Part shown: in pieces, positions 45,488 to 55,343 of the stretch
How positions within the stretch are numbered: position 1 is the first letter of the stretch
How the letters are laid out: every line of letters starts with the position of its first letter
Source of the DNA: Gaetbulibacter sp. 4G1
GTDB lineage: Bacteria > Bacteroidota > Bacteroidia > Flavobacteriales > Flavobacteriaceae
DNA: 64,000 nt
Assembly (NCBI RefSeq): GCF_002741945.1
Contig: NZ_MDVN01000022.1
Location: 948,584 to 1,012,583, forward strand
Direction: 5' to 3'
Position numbers and translations under genes: made by a program
The notes under the pieces: generated by a model
Database searches by the model: none
What the model saw: the letters and a program-made list of their open reading frames with translations, nothing else
Told to the model about the DNA's origin: nothing

Positions 45488-46078
45488 TCAAGTTTTCTTA
45501 CCATTCTTTTTTCCAATAAAATATGCAAACAATGATGCGGCGATACCAAGACCTAAAAAGAATGCTCCCAATCTTGGATATGAGTGAGCCTTGAAGTTTA
45601 AAATATCTTTACTTCCAAATAATGGGGGCTGAAAACCCATTACTGTACCATCTGGATTAGTAAATTTCATAATTGCTTTTGGATCTAGATTATGACCATA
45701 ATCATGTTCCCATAGATAGAAATCGTATAACCCTGCAGCGCTTAAAACAACCATTAATATAAACCAGCCTAAAAACCATTTATAATTACCTTTAAAAGCT
45801 ATTAAAAGCCCTAATATTGAAGTAACTATAATTCCGATTGGGAATATTTTAAATTCCGGAATGGTCTCAGGAATATATTTCATACCAACATAATGATTCA
45901 TTAAATTGATGTTTTTTATATCATGCGGATGTACATCTGAAAAATCATTGATATGTATGTTCATGGCTAACGGAGTTGGATATTGTGGAGCTTCTAATGT
46001 TATTCTCCATAAAGGAAATAGAAACAATCCTAATGGCAATAAAGCCGCTATTAGCATGATAATGTTAGACTTTTTCAT
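45488..46078 (-). CDS. Membrane protein of Bacteroidota nos clusters
   Basis: A 196-residue protein with about four membrane helices (IIMLIAALLPLGLFLFPLW, FPIGIIVTSILGLLIAF, WFILMVVLSAAGLYDFY, LGAFFLGLGIAASLFAYF). It has His/Met-rich loops (MNIHINDFSDVHPHD, MNHYVGMKY, EHDYGHNLD). It lies between nosZ and nosL, as in other Bacteroidota nos loci that I recall, and probably helps with copper or electron supply. Function not established. Confidence 0.75.
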   Translation of the reverse strand: MKKSNIIMLIAALLPLGLFLFPLWRITLEAPQYPTPLAMNIHINDFSDVHPHDIKNINLMNHYVGMKYIPETIPEFKIFPIGIIVTSILGLLIAFKGNYKWFLGWFILMVVLSAAGLYDFYLWEHDYGHNLDPKAIMKFTNPDGTVMGFQPPLFGSKDILNFKAHSYPRLGAFFLGLGIAASLFAYFIGKKNGKKT

Positions 46079-46138
46079 CTTAAAATATTTTAATGGTTTA
46101 AGATTCTATTTTTGTAGAAAGATTAGTGTTTTAAAAAG

Positions 46139-46171
46139 AAAGGCGAGAGCGAAAAGAGGGCCCTCGCCTTT
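46139..46171 (-). terminator. Terminator after nosZ
   Basis: Minus-strand stem AAAGGCGAG / CTCGCCTTT with a 15-nt loop, then CTTTTT. An outer repeat TTAGTGTTT (46123-46131) / AAACACTAA (46183-46191) encloses it. It splits the locus into an upstream unit (cytochrome c, fasciclin, nosZ) and the downstream maturation genes. Confidence 0.75.
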
Positions 46172-46213
46172 TATAGGAAAATAAACACTAAAACAAAATT
46201 TCCCTAATTTGTT

Positions 46214-48184
46214 TTATTCTATATCTTCTCCCAATGACCATTTTAATGGTGTGCTAGAATTTGCAGGTGATACGCGTACGTACCCTTGCATTTCTTGATG
46301 TAAAGCTGAGCAGAAATCTGTACAATAGAATGGCCATACGCCAACTTCTTTTGGTTCCCAAAGGAATGTTTCTGTTTGTCCTGGCATAATAAGTAATTCA
46401 GAAGTATTAGCTCCAATCATACTTATCCCATGAGGCACATCATAATCTTGTTCTAGGTTAGTAACATGGAAATAGACTTTATCTCCAACTTTTATACCTT
46501 CAATGTTATCTGGTGAAAAGTGGCTACGTATAGTGGTCATATAAATATGCACTGTTTTACCATCTCGAACAACTTTAGTATCTGCTTCATTTAAAGCAGC
46601 ATATGGGTGTTTGTTTTCCTCTAATTTAAATAGTTTTTTAGACCTAGGCTTTATTAAATCCGCAGGGCAACCAGCAGCATAATGTGGCTCGCCAATTGTT
46701 GGAAAGTCTAATAATAATTCCATTTTATCACCCGAAATATCATAAAGTTGGGCTGATTGCGTTACTTCGGGACCAGTTGGTAAATAGCGGTCTTTAGTAA
46801 TTTTATTCATAGCAACTACATACTTCCCAAATGGTTTTTGTGAATTACCACCTGGAATCATTAAGTGACCTACAGAATAATAACATGGTTGTCTGTCTAC
46901 AACCTCCCAAGTACCTAGTTTCCATTTTACAACTTCTGAAGAAATAAAGAATGTAGTATAGGCATTTCCTTTACCATCAAACTCAGTGTGTAAAGGACCT
47001 AACCCTGGTTGTTCAACAACTCCTGCTAAAACGTCTTCGAAGTTTATAATTGGAATACCATAAGCATCACCAGCAAATTTTTTATTCTCTATTGCGTCTA
47101 TCATTTTAGTAAATGAGTGTACTGTTAAATTTGCTGAAAGTTTACCATTACCAACAATGTATTCTCCTGACGGATCTACATCACAACCATGTGGTGATTT
47201 TGGTGTTGGTAAAAAATAAACAGCACCTGGAACATCTAAAGGGTTAACGGTTAGTACTTCTTTTTTCATTGTTGAAGTTGCTGAATGTGTCGCTTCATCG
47301 TAAACATTGTGTGCATATTTTGCAGGCATCATAGTTCCTCCACCATTGTTTACATATTCTTCTATTTTCTTCCAATTAACTGCAGCAATAAAATCTTTAT
47401 CGTTTTGAGAAGCATTTACTTCCATTAAGGTGCTTGCTTCTTCAGTGTTGTAGGTAGTAAAGAAAAACCAGCCATGAGACTTTCCACGTCCTGGATGTGA
47501 TAAATCATAGTCGAAACCAGGCATGATTAATTGGAATTTAATATCCATATGTCCATGTTCTGGATCTATTGAGATAAAAGATAATGAGCCTTTAAAATTA
47601 CCTTTATAATCTTTTATCGGCATATCTCTTTGTGGAATTGGAACAGAAAAACGTGTTCCAGCCACAACATACTCTGAGTTTTCGGTTACAAATGAAGAAC
47701 TGTGGTTTCCAGCACTATTTGGAATTTCGATAATTTCGGTAGTTTCAAAAGTTGATAAATCTATTTTTGCAATACGTGGCGTATTATTACCATTAATGAA
47801 TATCCAACGACCATCTATTTCACCATTAGTTTGAGAAATGTCTGGGTGATGAGAATCATCCCATGGCACAAAACCATGAGACGTATTTAACATAGGCTTA
47901 GTTTCTTCATTATATCCGTAAGCTTTTTCAGCATCTTGTGAAAAAACAGGGATAACTTTAAATAAACGTCCTGAAGGTAATCCATAAACAGAAAGTTGTC
48001 CGCTAAACCCTCCAGAAATAAAGGCATAAAACTCATCGTGCTCACCAGGAGCAACATATACTTTTTCTGCAACGTTTCCAGCTAAAGCACCAGACTTGCT
48101 GTCTGATTTTGATGTATTATTACAACTTGTAAATGCTATAAATGCACTTAAAATTGTAATAGTTGATTTAATAATATTTTTCAT
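46214..48184 (-). CDS. nosZ: Nitrous oxide reductase, clade II (Sec-type)
   Basis: A 656-residue enzyme reducing N2O to N2. The signal peptide is Sec/lipoprotein-like (AFTSCNN) without a twin-arginine motif, marking clade II NosZ. The seven-bladed propeller has the CuZ histidines in DDSHHPD, KSHGWFF, SPHGCDVDP and GPLHTEFD. The C-terminal cupredoxin domain carries the CuA site Cys621-x3-Cys625-x3-His629-x2-Met632 in FYCTDFCSALHQEM. Co-transcribed with a cytochrome c, its probable electron donor, and a fasciclin protein. It lets the cell respire N2O; no nitrite or NO reductase is seen in this window. Confidence 0.97.
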   Translation of the reverse strand: MKNIIKSTITILSAFIAFTSCNNTSKSDSKSGALAGNVAEKVYVAPGEHDEFYAFISGGFSGQLSVYGLPSGRLFKVIPVFSQDAEKAYGYNEETKPMLNTSHGFVPWDDSHHPDISQTNGEIDGRWIFINGNNTPRIAKIDLSTFETTEIIEIPNSAGNHSSSFVTENSEYVVAGTRFSVPIPQRDMPIKDYKGNFKGSLSFISIDPEHGHMDIKFQLIMPGFDYDLSHPGRGKSHGWFFFTTYNTEEASTLMEVNASQNDKDFIAAVNWKKIEEYVNNGGGTMMPAKYAHNVYDEATHSATSTMKKEVLTVNPLDVPGAVYFLPTPKSPHGCDVDPSGEYIVGNGKLSANLTVHSFTKMIDAIENKKFAGDAYGIPIINFEDVLAGVVEQPGLGPLHTEFDGKGNAYTTFFISSEVVKWKLGTWEVVDRQPCYYSVGHLMIPGGNSQKPFGKYVVAMNKITKDRYLPTGPEVTQSAQLYDISGDKMELLLDFPTIGEPHYAAGCPADLIKPRSKKLFKLEENKHPYAALNEADTKVVRDGKTVHIYMTTIRSHFSPDNIEGIKVGDKVYFHVTNLEQDYDVPHGISMIGANTSELLIMPGQTETFLWEPKEVGVWPFYCTDFCSALHQEMQGYVRVSPANSSTPLKWSLGEDIE

Positions 48185-48210
48185 TGTTTATATAAGTTTT
48201 GATTAGTTTT

Positions 48211-48786
48211 TTATTCAGATGGTGGTAATAATACTTTATCAATAACATGTACAATACCATTTCCAGCCTTCACGCTGGCAATAATATTAGCTCCACCAAT
48301 AATAGGCTTGCCGTCTTTTACTTCAACCTGAACATATTGATTATTTGCCTGTCCTAATTTTTTTAGCTTTGTTAATATGGTTTCATTTAAATTACCAGGT
48401 GTAACATGGTATTTCAAAATATTAGCTAATACCGCTTTGTTTTCTGGTTTAACTAAATTCTCTACTGTACCTTCTGGCAAGGCATTAAAAGCTGCATCTG
48501 TTGGTGCAAAAACGGTTAATGGACCAACGTTTACAAGAGCATTTTCAACTTGTGCAGCTTGAACGGCAGCAACCAATGTTTTATGATCTGGAGATCCTAT
48601 TGCAATTTGTAAGCAGTTTGGAGTACCTTCATCATCTTGAATAAAAGCTTGACCAGTTTTTTCAACTGATGCATTTTCAGTATTTTCTACTGTAGAGGTC
48701 GTTGAGGCTTTTTTATTTTCATTTTTGCATGAAAAAGCTAATGCTAAAAATGCAAAAACAAAAAATAGTTGTTTAATTAGTTTCAT
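48211..48786 (-). CDS. Fasciclin-domain lipoprotein upstream of nosZ
   Basis: A 191-residue lipoprotein (lipobox LAFSC). It is followed by a Ser/Thr-rich linker and one fasciclin (FAS1) domain (~60-190: NVGPLTVFAPTDAAFNALPEG, LKYHVTPGN, NGIVHVIDKVLLPP). FAS1 domains mediate protein contact at the cell surface. It lies between the cytochrome c gene (10 bp) and nosZ (26 bp), so it is surely in the nosZ mRNA. The direct role is unknown. Confidence 0.85.
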   Translation of the reverse strand: MKLIKQLFFVFAFLALAFSCKNENKKASTTSTVENTENASVEKTGQAFIQDDEGTPNCLQIAIGSPDHKTLVAAVQAAQVENALVNVGPLTVFAPTDAAFNALPEGTVENLVKPENKAVLANILKYHVTPGNLNETILTKLKKLGQANNQYVQVEVKDGKPIIGGANIIASVKAGNGIVHVIDKVLLPPSE

Positions 48787-48796
48787 ATATAGTCTA

Positions 48797-49300
48797 TTAT
48801 TTTAGCGTTCTAAAGTATTCTAATACAGCTCTGGCATCTTCTTCGGATAAGTTTTGATTTGCCATTGGAGAACCATTAAATTCAATTAATAATTCTTTAG
48901 CTAAAAGGTCTTTTTGAGTCATTTCATCAGGATTTAAAATCATATTCATTACCCACTCAGGTGTTCTACGATCTAAAATATTTTTTGGAGAAGGGCCAAT
49001 GAATTTTTTATCTGACCTGTGACAAGCTGTACACATTTTTTTAAATACGTCTGCCCCATGAGTTACCATTTTTTGGTCTATCTCTGCATCTAATTTTAAT
49101 GATTTGATTGGGCCAATACCTTTGTTAGATAAATCTATTTTTTTAGATGCTAGAACTTTTTCAGCCTTTGGTGCTGCTGTTTGTTCAGTTGGCGCTTTTT
49201 TTTGATAAGAGAACCCTTCTTTTTTCTTTTCTTCTTTGCCTCCACAACTTATAAGAAGGGTTACAAATATTGCTGTTAATATATTTAGTGTTGTTTTCAT
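48797..49300 (-). CDS. Lipid-anchored cytochrome c, probable NosZ electron donor
   Basis: A 167-residue lipoprotein (lipobox LLISC, Cys19), a Lys/Ala/Pro linker, and a class I cytochrome c domain with haem motif Cys90-x2-Cys93-His94 (KMCTACHR) and an axial Met in GSPMANQNLSEED. First gene of the nosZ transcript. Its small membrane-tethered form fits electron delivery from the quinol pool to NosZ in the periplasm. The promoter has a perfect FNR-type palindrome. Confidence 0.9.
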   Translation of the reverse strand: MKTTLNILTAIFVTLLISCGGKEEKKKEGFSYQKKAPTEQTAAPKAEKVLASKKIDLSNKGIGPIKSLKLDAEIDQKMVTHGADVFKKMCTACHRSDKKFIGPSPKNILDRRTPEWVMNMILNPDEMTQKDLLAKELLIEFNGSPMANQNLSEEDARAVLEYFRTLK

Positions 49301-49320
49301 AAATAACTTTGTTTAAGTCA

Positions 49321-49368
49321 CAAAATTATAATCAAACAAAGAGATAAAATATGATATTTATCATATTT
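49321..49368 (-). promoter_or_regulatory. FNR/CRP-type promoter of the nosZ operon
   Basis: A perfect 10-bp inverted repeat AAATATGATA / TATCATATTT (49347-49368, two-base centre) contains TGAT-N4-ATCA, the FNR spacing. Downstream is the -7 element TAATTTTG (49328-49321). The palindrome centre lies 36.5 bp before the end of -7, so about -41 from the start of transcription, the usual place for an activator. Confidence 0.72.
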
Positions 49369-49529
49369 AAGATAAAATTGTCTTAATTTAAATTTGAGCA
49401 AGATTTGCCTAGCTTTCTAGTAGAACAAAAACCTAGCAAGTGTTTAATCCAGTAGAATTGAATTTACATAAAATAAGATAAAGATATAATCAAGAAACTA
49501 TAGAAAACCTTAGTTGTTTAGGTACGTAA

Positions 49530-51119
49530 TTAGAAACAATACACTTCAGCTAGTGCTGCAAATCGATCTCCATCATATGATGATTTAGCTTCTATTCTAA
49601 AATATCTAAAAGAAGCTTGATTGTCTAATCGAATATTTTGTACGGTATTTACATTTTGCAATGTATAATTACCCAAGCTTGACCAAGTTGTATTATCATC
49701 ACTTATAAAAATTTCAATGTCTTTTATGGCTCTAGATAATGTTTTTCTTTGCGTAAAGGCAAAACCTTCAGCTGTTATTGTTTCACCCGTATCAATCGCA
49801 ATTGAGTGAGGATAGTTAGCACTAGCACAAGAGCCATTCCAGCATGAATGCCAATAAGTTTCATCATTATTGTCTAAAATAGCCGAAGCTAGTCCAGTAT
49901 TTTCTTGTCCGCTATTTTCTTCAGAACTAAAAGATTCTATAACCCATTTAGATTTATTGAAATAGTCTTTTTCTCCAAAGTCGATTACAGGTGCACCATT
50001 AACAAATTTGTAAGCATAAGAAATTCGCGTAATATCTCCTGATGTGTGATTTAATAATAGCCTCAAAACATATTCAGTGTTCTCTTTTTTATGAAGCTCA
50101 CTTATTGGCATATTAATGCTGAATGTATTGTCTGCCTCTAGCTTTGTAGCCCATGTTACTGCATCATAATCGGCATTGTCATCAGCAGGGTCATTGTAAA
50201 TGCTTATACTGTTAACAGTGACGTCTGTTTCAATAGTACCTGAAATTTTTATGTTATTGCTTTCAAAAGAAGCCTGTAGGTTTTTAATACTTGCATTTGC
50301 TCCAGTATAAAATATATCGTTGGAATTATTAAAAACTTGGTTGTTGTTTAAAATAGAACAACTAGCTTCTGATAAAAAAGTAGGTGAGCTCCCATAGGTA
50401 TAATTCCCGGCGCCCATTAAGCAAGTGCCCTTATTTGAATTTGAAAGATCTGACACTTTTTCTTTGTTGTGTGGTAAGTTTAACCCATGTCCTAATTCGT
50501 GCAACAATCCGCCAATGTAAGTTGTAGCTCTTGTTCCTAAACTAGTGCCAGTTCCAATGTGTTTAATATCCATGTCATCAAAGTCTGATGCAAAACACCA
50601 TTTCCCTAACCCGTAGTAAGGTACATCTGATGTAGTAGGATCACTTACAGGTGATAAAACTAAATAATGATCGCTATTTTTTTCATCAGGATTTGCGTTA
50701 TAATAGGCCTCTATTTCTGTAATCATTTTATTTCCTCCGCCCTCATATGGGTAGTTAGAAGCACTAAGTTTCCCATCAATATAGGTTATTTTGATGCGTT
50801 TTTTTTGGGTGTCAACAAGTAAATTAAAAGTTTTATTTCCAAAACCATAATCGTTCATATTCTTTTTATAAAATTCTTGACCTTGCAATAGAATTTCACT
50901 AAGCCTTCTATGTGAATCTTTTCGATTTTTTGAACCCTTGGGAACAAAATAGATAATGTTCAAATTATATTTAGCCGATGATGTATAATTAAATGTTTCT
51001 TCGGTTTCTTCTTTTGGAGTTGAGTTATCTTCATTATCTAACCCATTATCACTTTTAGAACAGTTGTAAAAAAAAGTAAGTGTAATAATGCTTATTACAG
51101 TAAAAAAATAGTGTTTCAT
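49530..51119 (-). CDS. Secreted zinc metallopeptidase with discoidin domain
   Basis: A 529-residue lipoprotein-type exported protein (lipobox FFYNC, followed by an acidic/Ser linker). The catalytic domain has the zinc motif HELGHGLNLPH (~205-215), an HExxHxxxxxH arrangement as in metzincins, followed by CLMGAGNYTY, which could be the Met-turn. The last ~135 residues form an F5/8-type C (discoidin/CBM32-like) domain (SAILDNNDETYWHSCWNG, FRYFRIEAKSS). Such proteins often cut glycoproteins. It is transcribed after the HTCS regulator on the same strand, with an upstream sequence that resembles the repeats at 55452 and 63385. Confidence 0.8.
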   Translation of the reverse strand: MKHYFFTVISIITLTFFYNCSKSDNGLDNEDNSTPKEETEETFNYTSSAKYNLNIIYFVPKGSKNRKDSHRRLSEILLQGQEFYKKNMNDYGFGNKTFNLLVDTQKKRIKITYIDGKLSASNYPYEGGGNKMITEIEAYYNANPDEKNSDHYLVLSPVSDPTTSDVPYYGLGKWCFASDFDDMDIKHIGTGTSLGTRATTYIGGLLHELGHGLNLPHNKEKVSDLSNSNKGTCLMGAGNYTYGSSPTFLSEASCSILNNNQVFNNSNDIFYTGANASIKNLQASFESNNIKISGTIETDVTVNSISIYNDPADDNADYDAVTWATKLEADNTFSINMPISELHKKENTEYVLRLLLNHTSGDITRISYAYKFVNGAPVIDFGEKDYFNKSKWVIESFSSEENSGQENTGLASAILDNNDETYWHSCWNGSCASANYPHSIAIDTGETITAEGFAFTQRKTLSRAIKDIEIFISDDNTTWSSLGNYTLQNVNTVQNIRLDNQASFRYFRIEAKSSYDGDRFAALAEVYCF

Positions 51120-51165
51120 TTTTTAAATAGGTTTTGTAATTATCTTTTCAAATATATGTAGTAGT

Positions 51166-51199
51166 AAGGGTATAATTCTGTCAAAAAAGTGCAGATTTT
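51166..51199. promoter_or_regulatory. Possible regulator site before the metallopeptidase gene
   Basis: AAGGGTATAATT (51166-51177) and GTCAAAAAAG (51180-51189) both occur in the 25-bp repeats at 55452 and 63385, but here in swapped order. It lies 47-80 bp upstream of ATG 51119. Confidence 0.35.
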
Positions 51200-51201
51200 A
51201 G

Positions 51202-54200
51202 TTAATTACTAAAAGCTGCAGAATCTATTTTGTTTAGTTTTAAAAAACCTTCAATGTCATCAGAGATTAAAGCTTTGTTTTTAAAATCTTTAGGCGTTTT
51301 ATTGAACTGATTTTTAAAGCTTTTTGAAAAATATTTCGGATCGTTAAAACCTACCATATATGCAGTTTCTGATATAGTATATCCGTATTTGGTAATCAAA
51401 ATTGCAGCTTTTTTAAGGCGCAATAGCCTAACAAAATCAACAATGCTTTGTCCTGTTAATGCCATACATTTTCTATACAAACTAGAGTAGCTTAAGTTAA
51501 GCGCATCAGCTAATTCTTCCATTTTAAAATTAGGATCATCTAGCCTTAAATTTATATAAGACATCATGTTTTCTAGAAAAATCTCATCATGAGTTTTTTG
51601 CTGTGTTACTTCTGGGTGGCTAATAACCTCTTTTCTGTATTTAGAAATAATGTGCTCTTTAGAAACCATTATGTTTTTAACTTTTAACAATAGTTCTTTA
51701 GTGTTAAAAGGTTTATTTATGTACTCTATAGCACCAGATTTAAGCCCATGAATTTTAGAGCTAGTTGAGTTTTTTGCAGTAAGTAAAATAATTGGAATGT
51801 GCTTTGTTAATTGATTAATTTGAAGTTTACGACACATCTCTATACCATCAACTTTCGGCATCATAATATCGCTTAAAATAAGATCGGGGTAGTTGTTTTT
51901 TGCATACAGATATCCTTCTTCTCCATTCTCTGCTAATAAAATATTGTATTTGTCAATTAAAAGCTCTTTTAAAAAGTTTTGTAAGTCATAATTATCTTCT
52001 ACTATAAGAATGGTTTTTTTAGAGATATCTAAATCGTTTTGATCAATGGTTTCAATATTATCAGGAGTTGAAATGGCCTCAGAGTCATTGCTGTCGCTAG
52101 TTACAATTCTTTCATTCTCATCATAATCGCTTTCTCTAATTGGTAATATTATAGTGAATGTAGTACCCTCTGATGCTTTTGAACTAACCTCAATTCCTCC
52201 TTTATGTAAATCCACTAAATCTTTGGTAAGTGCTAACCCAATTCCAGATCCTTTATTTTTCTTACCAATGTTAGATTGATAGAATAACTCGAAAATAGTT
52301 TCTAGTTCGTTTTTTGGAATTCCAGGGCCAGAATCTGTTACCGATAATTTGATACTTCTCTTTGAATTGAGTGGTATAACATTTAATTGAACATTACCTT
52401 CTTTAGGGGTGAATTTAAAAGCGTTAGAAAGAAGATTATACACTATATGTTCTAACTTTTCTTTGTCATACCAAGCTTCTGATAAGTTTTTCGGGCAGTT
52501 AATAGCAAAGTCGATTTGTTTTTTTCTTGCTAACTCTTTAAAAGATAAAGCAATATTTTCGACATCTTGGTGTAAATTATTTTTAGTAATAATTAATCGC
52601 AATTTGTCTAGTTCTTTATTTCTAACCAATGTTAATTCTCGAGCAATTTTAGAAAGACGTTTTGTGTTTTGAGAAATAATATTTAAACGTTGCTTTAATA
52701 GTAGGTTTCCGTTTTGTTCAGCACGTTTAAGCATATCATCAATAGGTCCCAAAATTAAAGTAATAGGTGTTTGAATTTCATGAGACATTTTAGCGAAGAA
52801 ATTCATTTTTGCTTTATGAATTTCATTTTCCTTTTTATGACTTACTTTTTCTAGAAACAATTTTTTTCTTAACCCATACCAACGACGTATACCATAAATA
52901 ATAAGACCAATAATTAATAAGTAAACTATGTGCGCAATGGGTTTATTCCACAAAGGCTGTTCAATTTTAATTTCTATACGTTTTACTGGAATATCCCAAA
53001 CATTTTTTTTAGTACTTGCCTTTACTTCAAAAGTATAATTACCAGATGGAATATTGGTATAGCTAGCAATACGTTCAGGGCTTGTAATCCAGTCTTTGTC
53101 AAAGCCTTTTAAACGGTATGCGTAATAATATTTAGGGCTAAGTAAATTGTCTATAGCTGAGAATCTGAATGAAAAAGAAGATTGATTATAATCTAAACTT
53201 AATGTTTTTACATTGTGTATGCCTGAAGTAACTTGTGATGCTATTAAAGAGTCTGCAGGCTGGTTTAATACTTTAATGGTGTTTATAAACAACTTAGCAT
53301 TTGAAGGGTTCTTTTCTAGTTTTTTCGGATCGAAATAATTTAAACCTTTTATGCCTCCAAAGTATATAATTCCATTTTCGTCCTTAAAAGCACTTCTAGA
53401 TAAAAACATGTTGTCTTGAAGTCCATCAGATGTATAATATGTTTTTAAAGTTTTATTTTTAACGTTTAAATGATTTATTCCGTTACTAGAACTTAACCAA
53501 TAATTATCATCATTTTCTTTTATAATAGTAGCAAATGTTTTTCCGTTAATGTCTTCTATATAATTTAGGTCACTGTAAGTTTTAGTTTTTGTATTGAATT
53601 TTAATATTTCCCAATTACTATTAGTTAACCATAACTCATTTAATGAAACAGGGCACAAGTTTCTGGCCGCATAAATTTCATTTTCATCTATTTTATTTGA
53701 AAAAGGGTAATTAGTAAATGATGACAAATTGAGGCTTTGTTGGTTTTCATTAAATTCAAATAATCCACCTTGATATATACCTAACCACAAAGTCCCATTA
53801 GCATCTTCCGATATACTTTCCATAATAAAACCTTTTAACCCATTTGAGTTATTATCAAAAGAAGCTAAAAGCGATAAATCTGGATTATATATACTTAATG
53901 AAACATTTGAACCTACCCAGATTCTATCTTTAGAATCTGTAAAAACGGTCCTAACGTCTGTGCCTTCTTGCTCCTTTGAATTAGTGATATTAATTTTTTT
54001 AAAAGTATTTTTTTTAGAGTTGTAATGCCATAAACCATTTCTGTATGTTCCAAACCAAATATTAGACTTACTATCTTCGGTTATAGATTGTACATAAAAA
54101 CCTTTGTTTAAATTAATGTTATTAAAATATTGAGTTTCATTGGTGGTACCATCATTATTATAAGTAATTTTTGTTAAGCCAGACCCATCGGTTCCAGCCC

Positions 54201-55299
54201 ATAAAGCACCATTACTACTTTTGTAAATGCTTAGTATGCGAAGAGGAGCATTGTTCTCAGAACCCTGATGATACCCTATATTACTGTTGGAATTTGGGAT
54301 GATATTAAGATTACCATTCTTTGTAGAAATCCATAAGTTTTTATGGTTATCTTCACTAATGTACATGATGGTATTACTATTAATAGAAGACTCATTGGAT
54401 ACCTGCCTAGTATACAAGTCTATTATACCAGTATTAATATTTACTTTATATAAACCACCCCCATCCGTTCCGCCATAAATGTAGCCATTACTACTGCAAA
54501 ATAAACTCAAGAACATTTCTTTATTTATATTGAATTTATTTTCCTTAAAAAATGTTTCTTGAATAAATTGTTTACTTTTTATATCATAAACAAAAAGACC
54601 AAAGGTTTCTGTACCAACCCAAAGTCTATTGTTAGGGTCTATTAATAATGTAAGGTTTCCTGGGTAGTCTGTAAATGGTCCTGTGATTTCTGTAACTTGC
54701 TTTGAATTAATATTATAACTAAAAATCTTCCCAGTATTTGTGCTTAAATAGAATTCATTATTACCAACCTCAAGATCAAAAATATTATCGGTATAAGTAT
54801 TGATAACTGCTATTGACGGCGTATTATCTATTTCAGAGTTTTTGTATTGATATATGTTTCCTTTCTTTGAGGCTAACCATACATTTTCTTTTTTTATGAT
54901 TATATCAATTATATCATCATCTTTTTCTAGTAATGGGATTATATCCTCAAACTTTGAGTTTTTTGCATTGTATTTAGTTACTAAGCCAAACCTAGAGATT
55001 AGCCAAATATTATTACTACTGTCGCTAATGATTTTTTCTATACCATCATTTTTTTTAAGGTTTGGAAAAACAGTTGTGCTCTTAACAAACTTGTAATGAT
55101 AACCGTCATATATTAGCACACCACCTCCACCTACCATCCATATGTTGCCTAAATGATCTTGAGAAGTACTAGCAATAGCTACAGGCTTGTTGTCGAGCAT
55201 TGGCGATAAATGCTTGAAAACAGTATGATTTTGCCCGTTCAAAACAAACGAGAAACTAAAAATAAGCCCAAATAAAATATGAAACTTTAATTTAATCAT
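51202..55299 (-). CDS. Hybrid two-component system regulator (HTCS)
   Basis: A 1365-residue one-protein signalling system: signal peptide, 14-bladed double beta-propeller built of two-component-regulator repeats (~30-720, e.g. LWVGTETFGLFVYD), Y_Y_Y domain (~725-790), membrane helix (~795-812), His-kinase domain (SHEIQTPITLILGP with the phospho-His), HATPase (~950-1065, GSGIGLALTKDLVDLHKGG), receiver (~1090-1205, LILSDIMMPKVDG with the Asp) and AraC helix-turn-helix pair (~1240-1345). The H-box has Gln where Arg is usual. HTCS proteins sense a glycan fragment in the periplasm and switch on a nearby utilisation locus. The probable target is the GH109-type gene at 63521, now separated by the peptide island, and perhaps the metallopeptidase. 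Confidence 0.94.
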   Translation of the reverse strand: MIKLKFHILFGLIFSFSFVLNGQNHTVFKHLSPMLDNKPVAIASTSQDHLGNIWMVGGGGVLIYDGYHYKFVKSTTVFPNLKKNDGIEKIISDSSNNIWLISRFGLVTKYNAKNSKFEDIIPLLEKDDDIIDIIIKKENVWLASKKGNIYQYKNSEIDNTPSIAVINTYTDNIFDLEVGNNEFYLSTNTGKIFSYNINSKQVTEITGPFTDYPGNLTLLIDPNNRLWVGTETFGLFVYDIKSKQFIQETFFKENKFNINKEMFLSLFCSSNGYIYGGTDGGGLYKVNINTGIIDLYTRQVSNESSINSNTIMYISEDNHKNLWISTKNGNLNIIPNSNSNIGYHQGSENNAPLRILSIYKSSNGALWAGTDGSGLTKITYNNDGTTNETQYFNNINLNKGFYVQSITEDSKSNIWFGTYRNGLWHYNSKKNTFKKINITNSKEQEGTDVRTVFTDSKDRIWVGSNVSLSIYNPDLSLLASFDNNSNGLKGFIMESISEDANGTLWLGIYQGGLFEFNENQQSLNLSSFTNYPFSNKIDENEIYAARNLCPVSLNELWLTNSNWEILKFNTKTKTYSDLNYIEDINGKTFATIIKENDDNYWLSSSNGINHLNVKNKTLKTYYTSDGLQDNMFLSRSAFKDENGIIYFGGIKGLNYFDPKKLEKNPSNAKLFINTIKVLNQPADSLIASQVTSGIHNVKTLSLDYNQSSFSFRFSAIDNLLSPKYYYAYRLKGFDKDWITSPERIASYTNIPSGNYTFEVKASTKKNVWDIPVKRIEIKIEQPLWNKPIAHIVYLLIIGLIIYGIRRWYGLRKKLFLEKVSHKKENEIHKAKMNFFAKMSHEIQTPITLILGPIDDMLKRAEQNGNLLLKQRLNIISQNTKRLSKIARELTLVRNKELDKLRLIITKNNLHQDVENIALSFKELARKKQIDFAINCPKNLSEAWYDKEKLEHIVYNLLSNAFKFTPKEGNVQLNVIPLNSKRSIKLSVTDSGPGIPKNELETIFELFYQSNIGKKNKGSGIGLALTKDLVDLHKGGIEVSSKASEGTTFTIILPIRESDYDENERIVTSDSNDSEAISTPDNIETIDQNDLDISKKTILIVEDNYDLQNFLKELLIDKYNILLAENGEEGYLYAKNNYPDLILSDIMMPKVDGIEMCRKLQINQLTKHIPIILLTAKNSTSSKIHGLKSGAIEYINKPFNTKELLLKVKNIMVSKEHIISKYRKEVISHPEVTQQKTHDEIFLENMMSYINLRLDDPNFKMEELADALNLSYSSLYRKCMALTGQSIVDFVRLLRLKKAAILITKYGYTISETAYMVGFNDPKYFSKSFKNQFNKTPKDFKNKALISDDIEGFLKLNKIDSAAFSN

Positions 55300-55343
55300 A
55301 GTCAATACGTAATTCTTCCAAATGACTTTACCTTAATAAAAGT

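Noticed and set aside
45906..46184. Plus-strand open frame opposite the nos membrane gene
   Set aside because: It is antisense to a well-supported gene, shows no domain, and runs across the nosZ terminator.
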